Assembly (NCBI RefSeq): GCF_001189915.1
Contig: NZ_LFLS01000024.1
Span: 23,202-87,201 of the forward strand
Direction: 5' to 3'
Length of the DNA stretch: 64,000 bases
Source of the DNA: Herbaspirillum autotrophicum
GTDB taxonomy: Bacteria > Pseudomonadota > Gammaproteobacteria > Burkholderiales > Burkholderiaceae_D
A model generated the notes under the pieces. It saw only the letters and a program-made list of their open reading frames with translations. It was not told where the DNA came from and did no database searches. The stretch's first letter is position 1. Every line of letters starts with the position of its first letter. Positions 42,472 to 51,357 of the stretch are shown piece by piece. The translations under genes and the position numbers were made by a program.

Positions 42472-45138
42472 TTATACGTTATTTTTCAATTTCAGTATGG
42501 GGCGCTTCGGTGAAGATAGTGTTGAGTTTCGAATTGTAGCTGCCAAGCTTTTTTCCGAGTTATCTAACTTAGTGAATAAGTTTTGGAGCTCGTTCCAAAC
42601 GCCTTCGCTAATTCCATTGTAGTTCCGTATTGTGGGCATTCTTCGGATTCCATCATAAAAAAAGGAAAACGTTTTCCACTCTGTTTGCCGTCCATTTTGG
42701 AATCGAGTTGTTCCTGTCACGGTTTGTAAAAGCTTTTCTTGCGCTGCGGTTGTAAGGCCAACAGCTTCAGGTAAATACAATATGGCGTGAGCGGTCATAT
42801 TGAGTAATTCTTTATCTGAATCATCAATAAATCGTGATTTGGCGAACACAAACTTTGGCATTGGGGCTTTTGATGCATACGTATCCCAAGCACCTTGTGT
42901 AAACTTGGTTGAAATTTCCATAATGAAGGATGACGCGTTTACTGAATATGAAACGATTAATTCTGTTTTTGCGCGAGTCATCGCAACATACAGTTTGCAG
43001 ATTTCTCGGTAAGATTCTTCGACAGGTAATGCGGGGGAGGGAATCACGCTGTTTGAACAATTCAAGATAATCATTGAATCAAATTCGAAGCCCTTTGTTT
43101 GTTCTAAATCGGAAACGAAAATCTGACCAGCTACGACGTCAGTGTCGCCGGTAAGAACATTTAACGATAGATTTTTTGCAATGAGCTCGATTTCACGCTG
43201 ATTGTATCCACATATGGCTATACAAAATTTTCGTGACGCACCATTTTCATCTCTTAGTAGCGAGTGTAAATAATCAATTGCGTATGACAATTCGCTTGTA
43301 AAATCCTCTGCCATTAAAAGAAGAGGTGGCGAGGACGAAAAATTTGCATATTCTGGATTCAGGATCTCGATAGCGCTAGCCGACGAGAATAGCTTTTTAT
43401 TTTGAATAAATAATTCAAATGCCGCAGCTAAAATTTCGCGGCTGTTCCTATAATTTTTTCTAATCGAGTGGGATCTTCCTACGATATCAATCCCGCTCTC
43501 TGAAAGCTTATGATATTTGGTTAAGACACTCTGTGCTAAATCTCCGCAAAGAAAAATATCGTTTTTCCCAGTTGCAACTAGCGCTCGAATGATTTTTAGT
43601 TCAACGCAACCAAAATCCTGCATTTCGTCGACTAAAACGCAGCGAAAAATAGGTTTTATCTTTGTGATATGTTTGTACAGCGCAGTTGCTAGCCCGAGAT
43701 AGTCAATTGCGCCGACATTCGTCATCTTGCTCTCCCAAGAAGCGAGTCCATCAATGACGTTACTCCGATATCGCTCTTCCAAGGGGACCGATCGCCCTTC
43801 GCGTTCCAAACGGATATAGTTTTTTCGCTCTAAGGGACCCAAAGCACTTCTCAAATAGTCAAATTCTTGGCGAATATAATCAGATGGGAAAATGTTTCGA
43901 TTAATTAGTGTCCTATGCAAAGGCTCCAATACCTTCGCTGTTATATTGTTGTTTTTACACTCGTAATATTCCGACCATATTTCATCAATATGTTCTTCGA
44001 TAGCAAATTTATTTGTTTTTATTGTCTTGTCCCAATAAATCTGACCATTTTCCGGCTCAAATTCCAGAAGTTTTTCTTGACATAGTTCCCAAAATGATTG
44101 TACGACTAGATTTTTAGGGGCATCGTCCCCCATGGATGTTTCCGTTAAATCTTTGATCATTTTGGCGAGTGCCCGATTTAGCGTCAGAACTAAAATACGT
44201 TCTTGTGGAAACTCGCGAGCAAGTCGAACTGCTCTATGAATCAGTACAGACGTTTTCCCGGAGCCGCTTACTCCTGTTAATCTCGCTGGCCCATTGAAAT
44301 CACGCTTAACGAATTCACGTTGACTAGGATGAAGATAGAGCATCCATTTTTGAAATGAAGCGGTCTTTAGAAAGTGGTCGAACAAAACAGCGTCGACGTC
44401 GTCATTCATGACAACTTCATCACCTGAACTAACTTTATCGATGGTGTCTTTCTGAATTACATCAAGCGGAGTGACATCGCCGTTGTGTAAATCTATACGC
44501 GCCTTTGCTTCTTGTACTGATCCGCCACGCAATAAATTAAAGGTGTCGTAAAGATGGTCAATATCACCGCTGCCATCGGCCTCTATTGCGAGTTCAAGAA
44601 GCACGTCATCTTCGACAATTGAAGTTAGCATTTTGAGCTTTACTACAAGTTCTTCCGAAAGTCCTACGCAAAGTTTGTCGAAGTATCGTGCAGGCAATTT
44701 TTCCCACAACTTTCCGGCTGAGAAATCAGGAATAGTGGTGAGTCTCTTTGACGCATCGCTTACATCGTCGCTTACTCGTGTAGCCTCAAAGACTCCGCGG
44801 CCATCGATTGTGTTCAGGTGAAAACGGATGCCTTTGTTTCGCTCAAGCCAATCGGTGCAGTCGTCATGGGTTCCCGCAAACATCAAAAAACACACGTCGT
44901 TGTGTTGGACGGTAATAAGTCTGCACGCTCCTTGCAGATCATATTTAATGCAATGCTGAATGCGACTTTCGCCGTGATTAGTAGTAGGGATACCGAAAAA
45001 TACTTCCGAGACCGTATTTTTCCGTTGGGCTAATTTAAGTATGCCGCTTACCTGAGCCGCAGCCTTTCCGAATTTCCCCCCCTTTTGCATTAGATCCTGA
45101 AGGGATCCAAACAAGTCCTTCCAATGCGCAAATTTCAT
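42472..45138 (-). CDS. SF1 helicase with RelE/ParE-like N-terminal domain
   Basis: An 888-residue protein. Residues about 290-320 hold Walker A VSGSGKTSVLIHR, later a Walker B VDEMQDF, and C-terminal UvrD-type motifs (DLEQTKGFEFDSMIIL and KLYVAMTRAKTELI). The first about 110 residues look like a RelE/ParE toxin-type fold (IQHCIKYDLQGACRLITVQHNDVCFLMFAGTHDD), as in some toxin-fused UvrD helicases. The gene is much AT-richer than its neighbours. The ATG at 45138 is chosen over a TTG at 45180. A defence or plasmid-maintenance role is inferred. Confidence 0.75.
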   Translation of the reverse strand: MKFAHWKDLFGSLQDLMQKGGKFGKAAAQVSGILKLAQRKNTVSEVFFGIPTTNHGESRIQHCIKYDLQGACRLITVQHNDVCFLMFAGTHDDCTDWLERNKGIRFHLNTIDGRGVFEATRVSDDVSDASKRLTTIPDFSAGKLWEKLPARYFDKLCVGLSEELVVKLKMLTSIVEDDVLLELAIEADGSGDIDHLYDTFNLLRGGSVQEAKARIDLHNGDVTPLDVIQKDTIDKVSSGDEVVMNDDVDAVLFDHFLKTASFQKWMLYLHPSQREFVKRDFNGPARLTGVSGSGKTSVLIHRAVRLAREFPQERILVLTLNRALAKMIKDLTETSMGDDAPKNLVVQSFWELCQEKLLEFEPENGQIYWDKTIKTNKFAIEEHIDEIWSEYYECKNNNITAKVLEPLHRTLINRNIFPSDYIRQEFDYLRSALGPLERKNYIRLEREGRSVPLEERYRSNVIDGLASWESKMTNVGAIDYLGLATALYKHITKIKPIFRCVLVDEMQDFGCVELKIIRALVATGKNDIFLCGDLAQSVLTKYHKLSESGIDIVGRSHSIRKNYRNSREILAAAFELFIQNKKLFSSASAIEILNPEYANFSSSPPLLLMAEDFTSELSYAIDYLHSLLRDENGASRKFCIAICGYNQREIELIAKNLSLNVLTGDTDVVAGQIFVSDLEQTKGFEFDSMIILNCSNSVIPSPALPVEESYREICKLYVAMTRAKTELIVSYSVNASSFIMEISTKFTQGAWDTYASKAPMPKFVFAKSRFIDDSDKELLNMTAHAILYLPEAVGLTTAAQEKLLQTVTGTTRFQNGRQTEWKTFSFFYDGIRRMPTIRNYNGISEGVWNELQNLFTKLDNSEKSLAATIRNSTLSSPKRPILKLKNNV

Positions 45139-45408
45139 AGCTGTTTTTATAGATATAGTTATGGTTTTGGATATAGGCAATCACAAAAACACTCTTTTGC
45201 AATTTAACTAGAAATGTTTTTTGAAAAAATATTGTGTATCCATAATATTTATTCGACAGTGTAGCCGCAAAACTTTTCAAGTTGCAAATTGGGCAGAATA
45301 CATAGAATTCATTATCTGCAGGGGAGCGTGTTAATTTAAGTTTATTTTTGGAAATTTGTATCGATTACACCACTTGAGATCGGGGTGTCGAAACAATAAA
45401 TGACTCTT
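45139..45408. other. AT-rich gap before the Trb operon end
   Basis: No gene, hairpin or recognisable promoter is seen. The stretch is AT-rich like the helicase gene and marks the edge of the acquired block, next to the end of the trb operon. Confidence 0.5.
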
Positions 45409-45777
45409 TCAGCTATTTTTCAGCACCTCTTCAGTCATGCCCACATACCGCAAAAAAGCCCTCCGCTGCCGCACCACAAATATCAATTCTGATTCAAGCC
45501 GCCGTATCACCACAAACGGTACTTCGATGTCGTAGTCGATACCCAGGCGCAGCAATACCTGGCCGGCCGGTGTATCAGCAAAGATCGCCGGCAGCTGCTT
45601 CACATCCCTGAACTGGATATATATCTTTTCGCCATCATCGAACGCCTGCACCGGTGCAATGCCGACGTCGCCGGCAATCTTGTAGGTAAAATTGTAGGCT
45701 GCGGCCCACACCCGAGGATGAATGGTCAACATGGACATACTCAAAGCGACACAGAACAGCAAGCGGTAAATGGACAT
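45409..45777 (-). CDS. Secreted VirB9/TrbG C-domain-like protein
   Basis: A 122-residue protein with a signal peptide (cleavage near residue 25). The mature part (YNFTYKIAGDVGIAPVQAFDDGEKIYIQFRDVKQLPAIF) has the pattern of the C-terminal beta domain of VirB9/TrbG, like LNFNYSIEGDAPFKPSMVFDDG in the real TrbG-type gene at 47130. It may be an extra outer-membrane complex piece or a duplicated domain. It is the last gene of the operon, 12 bases after trbI. Confidence 0.6.
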   Translation of the reverse strand: MSIYRLLFCVALSMSMLTIHPRVWAAAYNFTYKIAGDVGIAPVQAFDDGEKIYIQFRDVKQLPAIFADTPAGQVLLRLGIDYDIEVPFVVIRRLESELIFVVRQRRAFLRYVGMTEEVLKNS

Positions 45778-45789
45778 CAGGACTCCAGG

Positions 45790-47124
45790 CTAGTGAGGAC
45801 GTGTTCGGGTGATATGGGTTGGCAGCACCAGATCCTTGTTGACGTAGACCAGAATCTGCTCGCCACCGGTCGCAGACAACGTCGGCTTGATCCCGTCATT
45901 GCGCTCCAGCACCTTCCTGACCGTATCGATAAGCACCTGCCCCCCGGCACCGGCCAGTCCGTCCGCACCCGAAGCATTGATCGTGATATTGGTAGCGCCG
46001 GAAGACTGTTTATGGGACAGGGCAGTAGCCAGTCCGGCTACCAGGAAGGAAGAGCCGAACATCTTGAAAAAATGCGTATCGACATCTGTGTTCAAGCCTG
46101 AGCGGCCAGTGCTGTCGGCGCCAGTCATCGCACCAAGATCGACCGTGGCACCACTCGGATAGCGCAACCGACGGAATGCGATCAGCAGCCGTTCCTGACC
46201 TTCGGCAATGCTGCTGCTATAAGGCCCGGACAATACCGAGTACCGGGGAATCAACCGGATCTTGCCCGTGACAGTGTCGTAAACATCACGACTGACCTGA
46301 CAACCCATCTCACCCGGCAGATCACTGTTGATGCTGCCCAACAATACGCAGGGAATCCACTCATCCCGATACAACGTGTAAGGCGCCAGCGGCGGCCGAG
46401 CGACCGCGTAAGAGTCATCCTTCCGTTCACCGGCGGTGTGCAGCCATTCTTCATTGGCATTGGCCGGCAAGCGAATGTTCGCAGCCGGATGTCTGGACAG
46501 CGCATGCTGGACCAGCAGCTTTTGCATGTCCGCCACCGTATCGGCGCCTGCCGGCGGCGCAGGGCTTGTTACCGCAGCCTGTCGCTCCAATTGTGTCAGC
46601 AAGCCATCGAGCTCGGCATTGCCCGTCGTAGCACGCACCGTGTCCGGCACATCCGCGCGCGACGCATCGATTTCAAATGCCGCGATCTTCCGGTCAGCAG
46701 TAAATTGCTGAGCAATGGCAGCAGCGTCATGGTGTTTTCTTTTTTCTGATTCGTAATCCGCCACGGGATCTTCGTCAGGTCTGCCGACAGGTACCTGAGC
46801 CCAGTCGGGCAGCGGTGACCCTGAACTGACGGGGGCATACAGGATCTCCTCATCAGCCGGAGCTGCATCGCTGAGGCCAGAGGCCTTCTGGTCCTGCCGC
46901 GCCCGTTCTGCCGACTTTTGCAGCAAGGCAGACATCTTGGCAGCATCACCTGGCTTTTCTTGTTCGATCCGCGCTTGCTCCTTTTTCTCCTTGGCCAACA
47001 AGCGTTCACCTTGCGGGTTTTGTGCATAACGAATGACGATCATGACAATCGCCGCGACCGCGATAGCGGCGATGCCCCAGGACAGTAGCTTGCGTGGCAA
47101 CTTGCGAGTGCGTGCAGTGGCCAT
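45790..47124 (-). CDS. trbI: TrbI/VirB10-like conjugation protein
   Basis: A 444-residue bitopic protein: basic N-terminus, one helix near residues 14-37 (KLLSWGIAAIAVAAIVMIVIRYA), a long Pro/Ala/Glu-rich periplasmic linker, and the C-terminal VirB10 beta-barrel (NAEELDGLLTQ-like linker then VLLGSINSDLPGEMGCQVSRDVYDTVTGKIRLIPR). It bridges inner and outer membrane parts of the mating pore. The ATG at 47124 lies just after the TrbG stop. Confidence 0.88.
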   Translation of the reverse strand: MATARTRKLPRKLLSWGIAAIAVAAIVMIVIRYAQNPQGERLLAKEKKEQARIEQEKPGDAAKMSALLQKSAERARQDQKASGLSDAAPADEEILYAPVSSGSPLPDWAQVPVGRPDEDPVADYESEKRKHHDAAAIAQQFTADRKIAAFEIDASRADVPDTVRATTGNAELDGLLTQLERQAAVTSPAPPAGADTVADMQKLLVQHALSRHPAANIRLPANANEEWLHTAGERKDDSYAVARPPLAPYTLYRDEWIPCVLLGSINSDLPGEMGCQVSRDVYDTVTGKIRLIPRYSVLSGPYSSSIAEGQERLLIAFRRLRYPSGATVDLGAMTGADSTGRSGLNTDVDTHFFKMFGSSFLVAGLATALSHKQSSGATNITINASGADGLAGAGGQVLIDTVRKVLERNDGIKPTLSATGGEQILVYVNKDLVLPTHITRTRPH

Positions 47125-47129
47125 CACGG

Positions 47130-48086
47130 TTAGTCCGATGTACGGATATTGCTGGCGCCGTTTTTCTTCCAGCAATCGCGACTGAAGAAGCCGCAATTGC
47201 GTTCCCTGTTCTTGATACGTACCTCATCCTTGTTGATCTTGAGCAGCAAGCCATGCGGCAACGGACGCTGCACCACCATATAGCCATCACGCGGATAGGG
47301 CTTCACTGGCTCAGCCTCTCCAGACCGGGACAAGGCAAAGAACACCGGGGCATCCGCATCCTCAGGCAGTTTCACCCACGTGGTGCGACCATCATCGAAC
47401 ACCATGGACGGCTTGAACGGCGCATCACCTTCTATGCTGTAGTTGAAATTGAGTTGTTTGACATCCAGCAGGGTAAGGGCCTCAGATACCCGCTGCGCAT
47501 CCACAGAATCTTTGCTGGCGGCAGGAAGGTGATCCGGAGCCCCATCCGACGCCGCAGACAACACGCCCGCGGGCTCTATTTCTTCTTCGAAAGCAGACTG
47601 CGGTATATGCCATGACACCCGCTGATACCAATTGTGCGATGCCGGTACCGATTTCAACGACAGATCGTAGGTGCGCAGTGTCGTCACCAGCGTGGCAGTA
47701 TTAGTCAAACCGTCCTGTAACGGCATCACGAACACGCTCTCGCGTGACTTGGCCACATGCGATATCCAGCGGATCTGATCGGACAAGTAGAAGCCGACCA
47801 CCTTTTCTGAGGGAGAGAGGGCAATGCGGGTGAACAGTTGCGATCGCCCCAGAACCGGATAGACATAATTGGGATCGTACGGAAACACGACCAGCTTGTT
47901 GTCGAGCGGCATGGCATAAGGGCTGATGCCCTTGCCATCGATGCTACTGGCGATTATTGCCGGACTGCCAACTCTAACTGCGGTTGCCGTGCTTCCTGCA
48001 GCCATGGTATGTTGCGCGCATGCGTTGCCCAGCAGGATGCCGGCAAAGATCATGGCGCAGGGCAGAATTCGTGTGAGTCGCATCAT
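47130..48086 (-). CDS. trbG: TrbG/VirB9-like conjugation protein
   Basis: A 318-residue periplasmic protein with a signal peptide, the VirB9 N domain (YVYPVLGRSQLFTRIALSPSEKV) and a C-terminal domain starting near LNFNYSIEGDAPFKPSMVFDDGRT. It forms the outer-membrane ring with VirB10 and VirB7. The ATG overlaps the trbF stop as ATGA and has GGAG 7 bases upstream. Confidence 0.88.
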   Translation of the reverse strand: MMRLTRILPCAMIFAGILLGNACAQHTMAAGSTATAVRVGSPAIIASSIDGKGISPYAMPLDNKLVVFPYDPNYVYPVLGRSQLFTRIALSPSEKVVGFYLSDQIRWISHVAKSRESVFVMPLQDGLTNTATLVTTLRTYDLSLKSVPASHNWYQRVSWHIPQSAFEEEIEPAGVLSAASDGAPDHLPAASKDSVDAQRVSEALTLLDVKQLNFNYSIEGDAPFKPSMVFDDGRTTWVKLPEDADAPVFFALSRSGEAEPVKPYPRDGYMVVQRPLPHGLLLKINKDEVRIKNRERNCGFFSRDCWKKNGASNIRTSD

Positions 48087-48865
48087 GGTTTCTCCAGATC
48101 GTCGTTCACCGCAAAGCCGGTAATGGTCAGGCCAATGGGATTGTCATATTCCTGTTGCTCATGCTGTAGCGGCACCAGGGTGTGATCCAGAATCACGACC
48201 TTGCGCAGACGCCCACGCTCAACGCCATCGATGCGTTCGACCAGGGTGACATGGGCAATCGCAGTGTGGCGATCCGGAAAGCCGATGCTGACGGAATCGA
48301 CTTCGCGTGACAGATCCGGCTGCAATTCCAGCCGCTGGCTGATTTTTTCTTTAAGGTCGACCCAGTCGGTCAACTGGGGAACAGCCTTGCCCCGGGCCCA
48401 GGTAACGGCATTCGGAATCCAGATTTTTGTAGAAAATTTCGGATTGATGCTCATCACCCAGACCAACCATTGCTTGATGAAATAACGCTTGTTCGCTTCA
48501 GTAGCCTCAAATGCACTGGCCACCCGCACTGATCGCTCAACACGTCCGGTCGGCTGGCCCACGGCATCGCGTTCGACATCAACAAAGTAGGGAATGCGCT
48601 CGGCCGGCCCCGCCATACGCAGGATGCCGGCGCCGAGTACTACGACAATGACGGTCAGCGCCATGACCACCAGCAACAGTACCGACTTGTCCAGATTGGG
48701 TTTGATGAATGCCGAGAAGTACTGTTTGACCGCACCGGCACGGTCAACGAACGGCGCAGGATTCTCCGGGCGGCTGTTCACAACTGCACGCTCCTGCGAG
48801 TAGCGCAAGCCGGTCCCATTCGCACCGCTGTCACCGGCATCATCGTTGAGATTCACCTTCGTCAT
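48083..48865 (-). CDS. trbF: TrbF/VirB8-like conjugation protein
   Basis: A 260-residue bitopic inner-membrane protein with one helix near residues 55-80 (VLLLVVMALTVIVVVLGAG) and a VirB8 domain (YFVDVERDAVGQPTGRVERSVRVA). VirB8 nucleates the T4SS. No ribosome-binding site is evident before the ATG at 48865, and the upstream 480 bases are occupied by two plus-strand small genes, so trbF may have its own promoter there. Confidence 0.88.
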   Translation of the reverse strand: MTKVNLNDDAGDSGANGTGLRYSQERAVVNSRPENPAPFVDRAGAVKQYFSAFIKPNLDKSVLLLVVMALTVIVVVLGAGILRMAGPAERIPYFVDVERDAVGQPTGRVERSVRVASAFEATEANKRYFIKQWLVWVMSINPKFSTKIWIPNAVTWARGKAVPQLTDWVDLKEKISQRLELQPDLSREVDSVSIGFPDRHTAIAHVTLVERIDGVERGRLRKVVILDHTLVPLQHEQQEYDNPIGLTITGFAVNDDLEKP

Positions 48866-48883
48866 GTCATCAAGGAGACTGTC

Positions 48884-49048
48884 ATGTGGTTATCGCTGGT
48901 TGCAGTTGGTGCATTGGTCCTGATTGCCGGCATTGCGTGGTTGATTGATTTTGCGATTTTCAGGGAAGAGACTGGCGAGAAACGTCGCAAGCGAAATGCT
49001 GAGCACGACAGGAAGCCGCGAGAGCAATGGGAGAATGACTTGTATTGA
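48884..49048 (+). CDS. Small membrane protein, unknown (54 residues)
   Basis: A good AAGGAG site 6 bases before the ATG opens a 54-residue protein: one N-terminal helix (SLVAVGALVLIAGIAWLIDFAI) and a charged tail (EKRRKRNAEHDRKPREQW). It is on the opposite strand to the trb operon, between trbL and trbF. It resembles the next small gene in layout. Function unknown; entry exclusion, assembly or regulation are guesses. Confidence 0.6.
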   Translation: MWLSLVAVGALVLIAGIAWLIDFAIFREETGEKRRKRNAEHDRKPREQWENDLY

Positions 49049-49176
49049 TGCCTTTTGCTGCGCTCGCGGGTTCGAACGCACGTGGTTAGCAGGAAAATCG
49101 GAGCGGTTCCGACAGGACGGATGCCACCCATGCCATCGTTGAATTTCAGGTGGAGCATCATTGAGAGGAGAGTGTA

Positions 49177-49317
49177 ATGTGGTCATTGCTGACTGTGATT
49201 GCGGTTGTCGTAATCTTCTTTTGGTTGAAGGGACGGCATACTGATGCGGACGACGAAGCTCGTCGCATCATTGATGATATCGATGACGATGAAAGCGATA
49301 AGCTGAGACGTGAGTAA
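49177..49317 (+). CDS. Small membrane protein, unknown (46 residues)
   Basis: A GAGAGGAG site precedes the ATG. The 46-residue protein starts MWSLLTVIAVVVIFFWLK, one helix, then an acidic tail (DADDEARRIIDDIDDDESDK). Its start and size recall the 54-residue neighbour (MWLSLV). Both lie in the same gap opposite the Trb genes. Too short for family assignment. Confidence 0.6.
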   Translation: MWSLLTVIAVVVIFFWLKGRHTDADDEARRIIDDIDDDESDKLRRE

Positions 49318-49346
49318 TGATGACTCGTGGACATTTGACGTCCTCC

Positions 49347-50294
49347 CTAGCGAACAATTTTGTTTAGTGAGCGATTGATAATTCCTCGGCCAAAACCTCG
49401 CGGACTTGTGCGTGCTGCACCACCAACAAGTCCCTCAGCAATCTGGGGAACCTGCCACATCATGAAAGCCCCAATAGCTGTCATGACGGAGATAAAAATC
49501 ATCGCCATCCAGTCGGTGACGCCGGCGTTGGATGAGGAGGCGATGGCTTCACTGGCCAGCGCCGATGCAGACAGCAGGGCAGCATTGGTCATGACCATCA
49601 TCAGGGCGCCTACGGCTTTCATCAGACCCGCGGCAATCATGAATTTGAGCCAGCCGTCGAACAGGAAGGCGCCGGCTTCCAACAACAGCCACGGCACCAG
49701 AATCGGACCAAAGGTCAGGCCGATACCGGTCAGAATTGCCCCGATATTTATGATCAACACGTAGACCGCGAGCATGATGCCGAGCAGCACCAGCGTCACG
49801 AACTTGAGCAGCATGGCAACCAATTCCATGACGGGCGACGGTATCGCATTCCAGAAGCGCTCCCACCAGTTGCCACCCGTCGGGCATTTGGTGCTGTCCT
49901 CGTTCTTGCTGCAATCAATGGCGGTATCGCCCTGATTGTTCAGGGTATGCATGATCTTGACGATGTTGCGGGCACCGGCCGCGGCCGAAGCATCGTTGCC
50001 AGCGACGGTTTTGGCGATCTGGTTCATGGTGTTGGTGAAGAAACCGCTCACAAAGCCGCCATTCCATGATCCAAGTAAAAACAGAACGAAGGCGGTCTTG
50101 ACGGCGGCATTCATGATCGCTGCCAAACCTTCCGCGAAAGAGTCAGACAGGATGATTTGCAACAATTGCCAGGCAATCACGATGCCGAACAGCTTCCAGG
50201 TCAGTTCATTACCTTCTTCCACCAGTGATCCCGCGCGCGACAACAATGCCGCCAGCATGTTGTCGATCATGCTGTCGAGCGAATGCGAATTCAT
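49347..50294 (-). CDS. trbL: TrbL/VirB6-like conjugation protein
   Basis: A 315-residue polytopic protein with about five to six helices: KLFGIVIAWQLLQIIL, TAFVLFLLGSW, a large periplasmic loop with two cysteines, FVTLVLLGIMLAVYVLIINIGAILTGIGLTFG, and a C-terminal TrbL-like IGAFMMWQVPQIAEGLVGG. It is the inner-membrane channel of the mating pore. The ATG at 50294 has a strong GGAGG site; it overlaps the stop of the upstream gene. Confidence 0.88.
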   Translation of the reverse strand: MNSHSLDSMIDNMLAALLSRAGSLVEEGNELTWKLFGIVIAWQLLQIILSDSFAEGLAAIMNAAVKTAFVLFLLGSWNGGFVSGFFTNTMNQIAKTVAGNDASAAAGARNIVKIMHTLNNQGDTAIDCSKNEDSTKCPTGGNWWERFWNAIPSPVMELVAMLLKFVTLVLLGIMLAVYVLIINIGAILTGIGLTFGPILVPWLLLEAGAFLFDGWLKFMIAAGLMKAVGALMMVMTNAALLSASALASEAIASSSNAGVTDWMAMIFISVMTAIGAFMMWQVPQIAEGLVGGAARTSPRGFGRGIINRSLNKIVR

Positions 50295-50581
50295 GTCCGT
50301 CCTCCGGTCACGAATTGCAGCACGGGATACAGCAGGTTCTGGCAGAGCAGACCACCCACGCCGATGATGCCGAACGCCACGCTCAAGGGCCGGTCCAGTT
50401 GCAGACTGATGACGGCCCACAGCAGGGACAGCCGCACCGAACGCAGAATCCGCTTGTCGCTGAGTACGTGGCAGCTGCGTTGCTCGGCAGCCAGACATTG
50501 ATACTGCCGGGTCACACGCAAGATGCGCCGCAATTCCTGCGGCGACCGGCACAGCCAGAGCATGAGTTGCCTGAGCAGCAT
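50291..50581 (-). CDS. Small membrane protein at the TrbK position
   Basis: A 96-residue protein with one or two C-terminal helices (RLSLLWAVISLQL and LSVAFGIIGVGGLLCQNLLYPVLQF). It overlaps the trbJ stop (ATGA) and the trbL start. In RP4 this place holds trbK, the entry-exclusion lipoprotein, but no lipobox or signal peptide is visible here. It may still be the exclusion determinant; that is inference from position. Confidence 0.6.
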   Translation of the reverse strand: MLLRQLMLWLCRSPQELRRILRVTRQYQCLAAEQRSCHVLSDKRILRSVRLSLLWAVISLQLDRPLSVAFGIIGVGGLLCQNLLYPVLQFVTGGRT

Positions 50582-51357
50582 CACGGCCCCCAGCTTTCAT
50601 CAAGATGGAAGTCGCGGCCGAGTTCCTTGTTGCGCGCGTCCTTTTGTCCGAGCAGAACGGCATTGCGACGCGCCTGTTCGCTGGTAATGGCGCGATCGTA
50701 GGCACGGTCGGCGCGCTCGCGATTGGCAATGATTCCTTGCTGCAGGATCGCCGCCTTCAGCTCCATCATTTCACCGGTCAACATATTCGCCTGTTGATTC
50801 AACAGCTGCAGTCCTTGCAGATTGCCGCTCAGATGCCGGTTCTGCTCAGACAGCCGGCGCAACTGCCCGGCACGTTGCTGCAAGCCGTCGATTGCCGCCA
50901 GATCCGACCGCATCTGGCGTTCATAGGCACCACCCTTGCGTGCCGCCAGCGCCGACTCCATTGCCAGATAGTCCTTCGGCGATAACGCCAGCGCCTGCAT
51001 TTCATTGAGCCGTCGCGAGAACATCCGGCTGGCATCATTGGCCGACTGATACAGACCATCGACCGCCGTATAAGCCGCCTTCAGCTCTTGCAGCTGCGAC
51101 TGATAAGGGCCGATTGCCGCCCCCAGCAAATCCTGTGGCAAATTCTTCAGATTGGTCGCCATCGTGGCGTATTGCTGCAGGGTAGTGATGTTGGACTTGA
51201 TCTGTTCGCTCACCATGGCCGCCTGTTTGGCGGCAGACGCGATCAACTGCACGTTGTTCATCAACTGCGTGATCTCGGTCGAACCACCGAATCCGGCCAC
51301 GGTCCCTGCATGGGCGCCGGACCAACTGAGCGCCAGCAGCAGCGGCAAATTCTTCAT
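50581..51357 (-). CDS. trbJ: TrbJ/VirB5-like conjugation protein
   Basis: A 258-residue exported protein with a signal peptide (KNLPLLLALSWSGAHA) and a long helical coiled-coil body (LQQYATMATNLKNLPQDLL, YQSQLQELKAAY). VirB5 is a minor pilus component. The ATG at 51357 overlaps the trbE stop as ATGA and has a GGGAGG site. The order trbE-trbJ-(K)-trbL follows the RP4/Ti trb plan. Confidence 0.86.
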   Translation of the reverse strand: MKNLPLLLALSWSGAHAGTVAGFGGSTEITQLMNNVQLIASAAKQAAMVSEQIKSNITTLQQYATMATNLKNLPQDLLGAAIGPYQSQLQELKAAYTAVDGLYQSANDASRMFSRRLNEMQALALSPKDYLAMESALAARKGGAYERQMRSDLAAIDGLQQRAGQLRRLSEQNRHLSGNLQGLQLLNQQANMLTGEMMELKAAILQQGIIANRERADRAYDRAITSEQARRNAVLLGQKDARNKELGRDFHLDESWGP

